From Competibacteraceae bacterium UBA2788 (GTDB taxonomy: Bacteria; Pseudomonadota; Gammaproteobacteria; Competibacterales; Competibacteraceae): a stretch of 13,707 nt of DNA. How positions within the stretch are numbered: position 1 is the stretch's first letter; each line of letters starts with the position of its first letter. Position numbers and translations under genes: made by a program. Below are positions 8,452-13,707 of the stretch, in pieces. The notes below the pieces were generated by a model. That model was given only the letters and a program-made list of their open reading frames with translations, was not told where the DNA came from and searched no databases. The DNA lies in NCBI GenBank assembly GCA_002352185.1, contig DEHY01000214.1:1-13707 (forward strand), written 5' to 3'.

Positions 8452-8715
8452 ATGAACGCCCCAAGCCAAGAGCAGATTCGCGAGATGATCCTGCGCACAC
8501 TAAGCGAGGTTGTACCGGACGCCAATGTCCAGACGCTCAATCCCAACATCAGCTTTCACGATCAGATCGAACTGGATTCGATTGACTTTCTGCGGTTGAT
8601 GATGAGCCTGGAAAAAGAGATGAACGTGGCGATTTTCGATTTCGACTATCCGAAGCTGTCCACGCTGAAAGGCTGCGAGCGCTATCTGGTCGAACGGCTG
8701 GCGGTGAAGGTCTGA
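8452..8715 (+). CDS. Acyl carrier protein (stand-alone phosphopantetheine-binding protein)
   Basis: 87 residues, acidic and largely helical, with the carrier signature ELDSIDFLRL; Ser43 (DSID) should receive 4'-phosphopantetheine from an ACP synthase/phosphopantetheinyl transferase. Regular spacing and length for an ACP, but the sequence (LDSIDFLRLMMSLEKEMNV..FDYPKLSTL) differs from fatty-acid AcpP (usually GADSLDTVELVM), so it is probably a specialised carrier. I chose ATG at 8452 because AGAGGGA ends 8 nt upstream; the in-frame ATG at 8434 (93 residues) has no ribosome site. It lies behind acsA on the same strand, and no synthase, thioesterase or transferase gene is adjacent. The partner is therefore unknown: it could be loaded from AcsA-derived acyl groups, or act with enzymes elsewhere. 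A series of hairpins begins 3 nt after its stop. Confidence 0.85.
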   Translation: MNAPSQEQIREMILRTLSEVVPDANVQTLNPNISFHDQIELDSIDFLRLMMSLEKEMNVAIFDFDYPKLSTLKGCERYLVERLAVKV

Positions 8716-8718
8716 CGC

Positions 8719-8842
8719 GCCCGCACGCATCCGTAGCGGTGGATGCCGCCGGGCAGGTTGGTGGATTCGGCGCTAGAGCCGATCCATTTCCGCCACCTCC
8801 AGGCTGTGCCAGCGTGGCGCTGTTCCCTGAGCGGAGTCAGGG
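8719..8842 (+). repeat. Tandem hairpins immediately 3' of the ACP gene
   Basis: Four inverted repeats in a row. (1) GCCCG...CGGGC enclosing GCATCC...GGATGC, 8719-8754, with a symmetric 3x3 internal loop. (2) TGGAT-T-CGGC / GCCGATCCA, 8763-8786, one bulged T. (3) CAGCG-TGG-CGCTG, 8810-8822. (4) CCCTGA-GCGGAG-TCAGGG, 8825-8842. None is followed by a real T tract, so on the plus strand they look more like mRNA 3'-end stabilising structures or a REP-like cluster than a classical terminator. The octamer CCGATCCA in hairpin 2 recurs exactly in the terminator stem at 8867-8874. Confidence 0.55.
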
Positions 8843-8857
8843 GGAGTATGCGCCGGA

Positions 8858-8885
8858 AATAAAAAACCGATCCACGGGGGATCGG
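8858..8885 (-). terminator. Intrinsic terminator of the minus-strand RNA
   Basis: On the minus strand the stem CCGATCC / GGATCGG (7 perfect pairs, 5-nt loop CCCGT, 8885-8867) is followed directly by TTTTTTATT (8866-8858). This is a textbook Rho-independent terminator in the minus direction. On the plus strand only an A tract precedes the stem, so it should not stop ACP transcription efficiently. Confidence 0.8.
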
Positions 8886-9128
8886 CTGATAGCGTCGAAA
8901 GGATTAAAGGGTATTTGTTTTAATTCGGAACCTTGCCCTCGAACCCGCGCGGTGGAGGCTATCGCCCTCGATCCGTCGCGCATCCTCCTTCAGTGGTTTC
9001 TGACAGGGCAGCGTATGCCCAGCCTTTTTTTATCAAGTATTCAGGCTCCGAAAACCCTGCCCATCCGAGGCAAATCGCCTTGCGGCGACAGTCGCCCTTT
9101 TAATTGTTAAGAATCCGGCCTTGGCGAT
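8860..9128 (-). ncRNA. Candidate structured non-coding RNA, about 270 nt, family unknown
   Basis: Defined by a sigma70-type promoter just upstream (9162-9135) and an intrinsic terminator at its end (8885-8858), with no credible reading frame between. From the predicted start (A at 9128) the transcript carries GGCGA-CUG-UCGCC (9096-9084), which competes with UCGCC-GCAA-GGCGA (9088-9075), a GNRA tetraloop hairpin; GGGCA-UACGC-UGCCC (9020-9006); and two similar segments (UCGAGGGCGA and UCGAGGGCAA). AUUAAAAGGG near the 5' end (9104-9095) can pair with CCCUUUAAU (8911-8903) near the 3' end, closing the molecule. I compared it mentally with 6S, tmRNA, RNase P, SRP RNA and CsrB/RsmZ and found no match. 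It lies downstream of pdxH and converges with the ACP gene, so it may also act as an antisense 3'-UTR partner. Confidence 0.5.
9006..9031 (+). terminator. Possible intrinsic terminator facing the ACP transcript
   Basis: GGGCA-GCGTA-TGCCC (9006-9020) followed after AGCC by seven T residues (9025-9031). It could end plus-strand transcription coming from acsA-ACP about 290 nt past the ACP stop. The stem is only 5 bp and the 4-nt gap before the T tract is long, so strength is uncertain. The same bases form a hairpin inside the opposing candidate RNA. Confidence 0.4.
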
Positions 9129-9134
9129 GAGCGC

Positions 9135-9162
9135 ATTATACGGACCGCGTCCGATTTCACAA
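9135..9162 (-). promoter_or_regulatory. Sigma70-type promoter driving the candidate RNA
   Basis: Reverse strand: TTGTGA (9162-9157), 16-bp spacer, perfect TATAAT (9140-9135). A start is predicted at A 9128. It lies about 75 bp after the pdxH stop codon, and no reading frame follows it with a proper ribosome site, which argues for a non-coding transcript. Confidence 0.65.
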
Positions 9163-9237
9163 GCGCCCTAAGACCCAAAAATGACGATTATGTTCCCGCG
9201 TCGCCATCCGGGATCTTTGCGGCATGACAGCGGCGGG

Positions 9238-9885
9238 TCAGGGTTCCAGCCGTTCCAGCAGCCAGCCGCCTTCCACCGCTGACCGCCGGTAACGCAGCCG
9301 GTCGTGCATCCGGCCATGACGGCCTTGCCAGAATTCCAGCAGGTCCGGCCGGACTCGATAGCCACCCCAATGATGCGGCATGGGAATATTGTCGTCAGGG
9401 TACTGCGCCTCCAGCTGCTGGAAGCGCTCGTCCAGAATCTGGCGGCCGGCCACCACCTGGCTCTGCCGCGACGCCAGCGCGCCCAGGCGGCTTTCGCGTG
9501 GCCGGCTGCGGAAATAGGCTTCCGATTCAGCGCCGGGAATCGGGCTGACCGCGCCTTCGATCCGGATCTGCCGTTCCAGCTCCAGCCAGAGGAACACCAG
9601 CGCCACGTGAGGGCTTTCGGCCAGTTGCCGGCCTTTGTCGCTGCGATAGTTGGTGAAGAATACAAAACCGTCAGCGTCACAACCCTTGAGCAGCATCACC
9701 CGCGCATAGGGGCGACCGGTGCGGTCGGCGGTGGCGAGAGTCATGGCATTGGGTTCGGGCAGTTGGGCGGCAACGGCTTCACTGAACCAGCGCTGGAACT
9801 GCTGGAGGGGATCGGGATCCACTTCGGCCTCATTTAACGCACCCATGGCATATTCCTGACGCAATTCGGCGATGGATTGGCTCAT
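9238..9885 (-). CDS. pdxH: Pyridoxamine/pyridoxine 5'-phosphate oxidase
   Basis: 215 residues, matching E. coli PdxH (218) end to end. The FMN enzyme makes pyridoxal 5'-phosphate from pyridoxamine or pyridoxine phosphate using oxygen. Seen: N-terminal LRQEYAMGALNEAEVDPDPLQQFQ-type segment (9-32); FMN-binding RPYARVMLLKGCDADGFVFF then TNYRSDKGRQL (about 57-87); LERQIRIEGAV (102-112); YFRSRPRESRLGALAS (123-138); and the family signature WGGYRVRPDLLEFWQGR then MHDRLRYRR, ending in WLLERLEP (about 173-215). ATG at 9885 gives the expected N-terminus, with AGGA about 12 nt upstream. It follows the response-regulator gene by 123 bp on the same strand, so it may be cotranscribed or have its own promoter (TAAAAT at 9933-9928). 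The neighbours give no obvious functional link to B6 metabolism. Confidence 0.96.
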   Translation of the reverse strand: MSQSIAELRQEYAMGALNEAEVDPDPLQQFQRWFSEAVAAQLPEPNAMTLATADRTGRPYARVMLLKGCDADGFVFFTNYRSDKGRQLAESPHVALVFLWLELERQIRIEGAVSPIPGAESEAYFRSRPRESRLGALASRQSQVVAGRQILDERFQQLEAQYPDDNIPMPHHWGGYRVRPDLLEFWQGRHGRMHDRLRYRRSAVEGGWLLERLEP

Positions 9886-10008
9886 GATGGTCTGGCTTCC
9901 TGCGGCGGAGTGGATTGGGAGCAGCGCATTTTATCTCAATTGCCCCGCGCCCGCTTGCCGGAGAGAGGCGTTGGATAAGGAAATTCTGATACCGCCGCTC
10001 AATCTGAA
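9886..10008 (-). promoter_or_regulatory. pdxH upstream region with a possible -10 box
   Basis: Between the response regulator and pdxH the reverse strand contains GAGATAAAATGCGC; TAAAAT at 9933-9928 could be a -10 element giving a leader of about 35-40 nt. A matching -35 about 17 bp upstream is poor. There is no terminator for the response-regulator gene, so pdxH may also be read from upstream. Confidence 0.25.
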
Positions 10009-11301
10009 CTAACCCGCTGATTCCCCGGAATGGCACACCCGGTCGCGGCCTCTGCTCTTGGCCTGGTACGTCAGATCGTCCACTCGCTTCAGCCACTGAT
10101 CCAGGGTTTCATCGGGTTGATATTCGGTGACGCCGAAGCTGGCGGTGACCGTACCAATGCCGGCAAAGGGCGCATCGCGCAGCGCCGCCCACAATGTCTC
10201 CGCCAGGGCAACCGCCTGTGGCAGCGCGGTCTCTATCGCCAGAATCATGAATTCCTCACCGCCCCAACGCGCAAAGACGTCATTGCGACGCAGTCGTTGC
10301 CGCACCCGCGCTGTCGTGCTTTTCAGCACCTCGTCGCCTTGCTCATGGCCGAAGGTGTCGTTAATCCGCTTGAAGTAATCAATATCGAACATGATTAACG
10401 TCAGCGGGCGGGCGTAGCGCTGGGCGCGGCTAATCTCCTGATGGATACTTTGCAGGAAGTAGCGCCGGTTGAACACGCCGGTAAGCGGGTCGGTGGCGGC
10501 GAGCTGGCGCAGACCTTCTTCCAGCCGCTTCCGCTCGCTGATGTCCAGCAGGACACCGCAGGCGCGCAGGGGACAACCTTCCGGATCGCGCTCGGTCACC
10601 TTGCCCTTGGCCTGCACCCAGATCCAATGGCCGTCCTTATGCCGAAGCCGGTGTTCGCTTTCGTAGAAGGGGGCGCGGTTTTCCAGATGGGCGTTGAACG
10701 CTTCCCGCATGGCCGGCAAATCGTCGGGGTGAACCCGTGCTTCCCAACTGGCGTAATTCGGCGCGATATCGGTCAATCCATAGCCCAGGATCTCGGCCCA
10801 GCGTCCGCTGTACAAAACCGTGCTGGTGCGAATATTCCGATCCCATATGCCCAAGTCGGCGCCCCACAGCGCCAACGCCAGCCATTCCTCGCTTTGCCGG
10901 AGCCGGCGGTCGAGGCTGTGTTTATGCAGCGCCATTTCCAGCGTCGCCAGCAGCTCCCGTTCGGGCGCCGGTTTGACCAGGTAGCCGTAAGGCGCCGTCG
11001 CCTTGGCCTGTTGCAGTTGCGCGTCCTGGGTGAAGGCGGTCAGGTAGACGACGGGAATATCGAAAGCCGCACGGATGTGTTCGGCGGCGGTCACGCCATC
11101 CATCGCGCCGGCCAGTTGAATATCCATCAGCGCCAGATCGGGCGGCGCCGCCGCCACCGCCGCCAGCGCCGCTTCGCCCGTCGCTACCGGTTCCGGCACG
11201 ACGTAGCCCAGACGGGTCAAGGTGTCTTGCAAATGGGCGGCGATGATGCCGTCATCCTCGACGATCAGAATGCTTCCCCGGTTCAAGTTGCGCGCTCCCA
11301 T
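10009..11301 (-). CDS. REC-PAS-GGDEF response regulator (diguanylate cyclase)
   Basis: 430 residues from ATG 11301. Receiver domain about 10-125: acidic pair E15-D16-D17, phospho-acceptor D60 (LALMDIQLAG), T88 (VVYLT) and K110 (YLVKPA). PAS domain about 134-258 (PAS3-like fold: RWAEILGYG, RVHPDD, HRLRHKDGHWIWVQ). GGDEF domain about 265-425 with an intact GGEEF active site (347-351) and RxxD inhibition site R338-D341 five residues before it. It should synthesise c-di-GMP when phosphorylated. The reading frame overlaps the end of the histidine kinase gene, a strong sign that the kinase is the partner. The start is uncertain: in-frame ATGs at 11343, 11310 and 11301 all lack a good ribosome site, while TTG at 11286, giving MNRGSILIVEDD, has GGGAG about 8 nt upstream. 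No EAL domain is present. Confidence 0.9.
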   Translation of the reverse strand: MGARNLNRGSILIVEDDGIIAAHLQDTLTRLGYVVPEPVATGEAALAAVAAAPPDLALMDIQLAGAMDGVTAAEHIRAAFDIPVVYLTAFTQDAQLQQAKATAPYGYLVKPAPERELLATLEMALHKHSLDRRLRQSEEWLALALWGADLGIWDRNIRTSTVLYSGRWAEILGYGLTDIAPNYASWEARVHPDDLPAMREAFNAHLENRAPFYESEHRLRHKDGHWIWVQAKGKVTERDPEGCPLRACGVLLDISERKRLEEGLRQLAATDPLTGVFNRRYFLQSIHQEISRAQRYARPLTLIMFDIDYFKRINDTFGHEQGDEVLKSTTARVRQRLRRNDVFARWGGEEFMILAIETALPQAVALAETLWAALRDAPFAGIGTVTASFGVTEYQPDETLDQWLKRVDDLTYQAKSRGRDRVCHSGESAG

Positions 11302-11956
11302 CCCACTCATGGACGCTGAACCGCAACGAAACGCGGGTTCCATCGGTGCGGTCGAGATCGAATTTGCCCTGGAGCTGATGCTGGCCCAGCATTCGCACCA
11401 GCCGCAGACCCAGGGTTTTCGTGGTGGTCCAATCCAGATCGGCAGGCAACCCCACGCCGTTGTCGGCTACAGTTAGAGTATAGTTTGCTCCTTCGGCAGT
11501 TACCGTAATAAAAATATCACAAGTGTTATATTTGTGGCTGGAGCCGTCAGGAGGAAATGCATATTTGAGGGCATTGACCACCAGTTCATTGACGATCAGG
11601 CCGCACGGAATCGCAATATCCAGGCGCATCCAGATCTCGGTCATTGCCACGTTGATCCGAATGGCGCCGCGTGGATCGAAGGCACCGCGCAAATATCCGA
11701 TCAACGCCTGGAGATAGGCGTGAAAATCAATCTGGTTCAGGGTCTCGGACCGGTACAGCATCTCGTGAACCAGCGCCATGGACTTGATTTGACCACTCAG
11801 TTCGACCAGGAGCGACGCGGTGGGCGCGTCAGCCATCAGGCTGCGCTGCAACTCCAGCAGGCCAATGATCGCGGTGAGGTTGTTCTTGACCCGGTGGTGA
11901 ACTTCACGCAGCAGGGTCTCCTTTTCCGCCAGCGAAGTGCGCAGGGCCTCCTCCAT
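11252..11956 (-). CDS. HisKA_2-HATPase histidine kinase core (3' part of a frameshifted PAS kinase gene)
   Basis: 234 residues from ATG 11956. It opens with MEEALRTSLAEKETLLREVH, the usual PAS-to-kinase linker, then the HisKA_2 phospho-acceptor box VHHRVKNNL (His20 the likely phosphorylated residue), N-box LIVNELVVNALKY (about 121-132) and G-box DNGVGLP (165-171). This is a compact soluble kinase catalytic unit of the class often paired with response regulators such as the next gene. It has no sensor domain of its own: the PAS domains are encoded just upstream in a different frame, and the ERKRMEEAL linker that normally joins them is interrupted at 11966/11967. There is no convincing ribosome site before ATG 11956, so separate translation would rely on coupling with the overlapping PAS reading frame. 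It may be active but unregulated, poorly made, or part of a pseudogene. Confidence 0.85.
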   Translation of the reverse strand: MEEALRTSLAEKETLLREVHHRVKNNLTAIIGLLELQRSLMADAPTASLLVELSGQIKSMALVHEMLYRSETLNQIDFHAYLQALIGYLRGAFDPRGAIRINVAMTEIWMRLDIAIPCGLIVNELVVNALKYAFPPDGSSHKYNTCDIFITVTAEGANYTLTVADNGVGLPADLDWTTTKTLGLRLVRMLGQHQLQGKFDLDRTDGTRVSLRFSVHEWDGSAQLEPGKHSDRRG

Positions 11957-13707
11957 CCGTTTGCGCTGTCCATATCCAGACAGAACAGTTCAATCCCCTT
12001 GCCCGGAACCTGGATCACGGCATGACTGGATAAGACCGCCACTCGCTCCCCATCCTTGCGCATCAGCGACAACTCCGAGGTAGGCAGGGGCTGTCCGGTA
12101 GCGGCCATCTGCCGAATCGCCTGTTCGGTTTCCCTGCGCATTTCCGGCGGAATGATCAAATCCAGCAAGTTCCGCCCGATGGTCTCCTGCACCGTGTAGC
12201 CGTAGAAAGTCTCGGCGGCGGCGTTCCAGTAATGAACCACGCCGTCAGGGTCATAGCCCTGGGCGGCTATTGACGGGGTTTGCTCCAGCAGGAGACGGAA
12301 GCGCGCTTCGCTCGCCTGAAGCGCCTCATCCATCCGCTTTCTCTCGGTAATGTCGGTAATCACCGCAAGAAAGCCTTGCACCTGACCGTGCGCGTCACGG
12401 AGGTAAGTCCAGTCCGTCTGGCAGTCAATGGCGCCGCCATTGGCATGCCGATCTTTCGAGAAATAAGTCGTGGGCGGCGGCTGTTCGCGCAGCAGGAATT
12501 CCAGGTAGTCGCGCAGAGAATCGCGTTCGGCGGCGTCCGCCGGAAAATCCCGGATGAACCGCCCGACCGACGGCCCGTAAAGACGTTCCAGCGCCGGGTT
12601 GGCGAAGGTCACGCGGCCCGTGCGGTCGATTTCCTGAATGCCGCAGGGCAGCAACTCCACCAGAGTTCGGAAGCGCAATTCGCTGGCCCGCAGCGCTGCT
12701 TCCACCTGTCGCCGCTCGGTAATGTCAGTGTCAAAGATGGCGATCCGCCGGATTTTGCCGTCGGCATCGCGCACGGGTTGCAAGCTGTGAGCAATCCACA
12801 TCCCGTCCCGCTGGTCCTCGAAATGCACCGGCCGGCCGGTGCGCAATGCCTCGGCGACATACGGTCTTCGCCGTTCGGCCACTTCCGGTGGAATCAGGTC
12901 GTAGATACACCGACCGATGAGCGCCGCCGCGTCTCGTCCCAAACGTCGCCCGGCTACTTCGTTGGCGGCGATCACGATGCTGCGCCGATTTATCAGTATC
13001 GTCGCTTCCGGGGTGCTGTTCAGCATGGCGGCGAGATTGGCTTTGCTTTCGCGGAGTTTTTCCTCAGCCTGCTTGCGTGCGGTGATGTCCTCGTGAGCGA
13101 TCACCGCGCCTTGACGGCCGCCACTCACCGGGAAAACGCGCATCACAAACCAGCGCTGCTCGGTAGGTGAATTGCAGGGATATTCCAGGCTGAAGCTGAT
13201 TTGCGCGCCGCTGATGACCGCGCGAATACCGTGCAACGCCGCCTGGGCTTCCCCGCTGTGATCGCCGGCCAGCGCGTTGCGACAAACATCCAGGTAATTG
13301 GCCCCAATCCGACACGCGGCGTCGCCGCCGTTCTGTTCGGCAAAGCGCCGCCATGCGGCATTAACCAGGATAATTGCGCCCTGTGCATCCACCACGGCGA
13401 TATGGGCCGTCAGCGAGTCCAGGATGTCCTTGATGAAGATTTCACTCTGTTGCAGCGCCGCTTCCGCCTGCTTGCGTTCGGTAATGTCTATCGCGGCGAT
13501 GCGGCATTGCTGATCCGCGTCAGACACCGCGCCTATGCCCTCCAGACGCATAAAGCGGGGCGGCAATCCCTCTGGAGCGAGGACGACTTCGCAGGTTTTA
13601 TTGGACGTGCCTACCAGGGTTGCCGCAAGAAAAGTGTTGAAGACAAACCGGGTCGCTATGGACACAAAGAGGCCAAAGCGCTGCCCGATGAGACGGGAGC
13701 GCTCCTG
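11836..13707 (-). pseudogene. Multi-PAS sensor part of a hybrid-type kinase, frameshifted at its 3' end and open at the right edge
   Basis: The frame is open to the window edge (623 codons seen), so the true start lies outside. It holds the end of one PAS domain (TCEVVLAPEGLPPRFMRLEG) followed by four PAS domains, each ending in the usual linker: AIDITERKQ, HEDITARKQ, DTDITERRQ, ITDITERKR. Counting from the in-frame GTG at 13665, the PAS units lie at about 75-197, 205-317, 325-440 and 450-566. No membrane segment is visible, so it is probably a cytoplasmic sensor. The fifth linker reads LDMD then SANGWRRP: the expected ITE residues are missing and the frame changes at 11966/11967, giving about 43 nonsense residues before a stop at 11836. 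The lost frame continues as the HisKA_2 kinase at 11956-11252. The original gene was most likely one PAS(5 or more)-HisKA_2-HATPase protein. A genuine lesion is more likely than a sequencing slip, since about 7 nt are missing and there is no homopolymer. Confidence 0.82.

Noticed and set aside
8879..9005. Short minus-strand frame starting ATGCGCGACGG inside the candidate RNA
   Set aside because: AAGGAGG directly abuts the ATG with no spacing, and the roughly 47-residue product runs through the terminator and resembles nothing known.
8739..9110. Plus-strand open frame of 123 codons after the ACP gene
   Set aside because: No good ribosome site, no recognisable fold, and it runs through several hairpins and both terminators; a structured non-coding region explains the sequence better.
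8860..9128. CsrB/RsmZ-type sponge RNA, suggested by about seven GGA triplets
   Set aside because: The GGA triplets are not regularly placed in hairpin loops with the A(N)GGA context, and no GacA-type upstream box is seen.
9168..9680. Minus-strand open frame of 170 codons overlapping pdxH
   Set aside because: Out-of-frame shadow of pdxH, whose conserved signature lies in the other frame.

Overview
The window reads as chromosomal DNA of a GC-rich gammaproteobacterium. RecC, PdxH, a DUF721/DciA-like protein and a PatZ/YfiQ-type lysine acetyltransferase all resemble their Enterobacteria/Pseudomonas-type relatives. A polyhydroxyalkanoate/acetate-metabolising lineage (Chromatiales- or Competibacter-like) would fit, but that is only a guess from style. 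I see no phage genes, insertion sequences, CRISPR arrays or tRNAs.

Left block (1-6371, all minus strand, so read right to left): pat (protein acetyltransferase), dciA-like gene 4 bp behind it, a membrane-bound GGDEF-EAL c-di-GMP enzyme, and the first 185 codons of recC running off the left edge. Centre (6372-8715, plus strand): a 133-bp divergent intergenic region separates pat from acsA, an acetate-CoA ligase with an intact acetylatable lysine. A free-standing acyl carrier protein gene follows, preceded by a perfect 17-bp palindrome. Acetate activation and its likely post-translational switch therefore sit head to head.

Intergenic region 8716-9237: about 520 bases with no credible protein gene but dense structure. 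It has at least five hairpins behind the ACP gene, terminators facing both ways, and a good minus-strand sigma70 promoter (TTGTGA-N16-TATAAT). These define a candidate non-coding RNA of about 270 nt that I cannot assign to a known family.

Right block (9238-13707, all minus strand): a multi-PAS HisKA_2 sensor kinase enters from the right edge, followed by an overlapping REC-PAS-GGDEF response regulator and then pdxH. The kinase is broken by a small out-of-frame deletion exactly between its last PAS domain and its HisKA_2 domain. The PAS sensor part and the catalytic part are now in different frames.

The most notable items are the unassigned RNA, the frameshifted kinase, the Pat/AcsA/ACP neighbourhood and the ACP palindrome.
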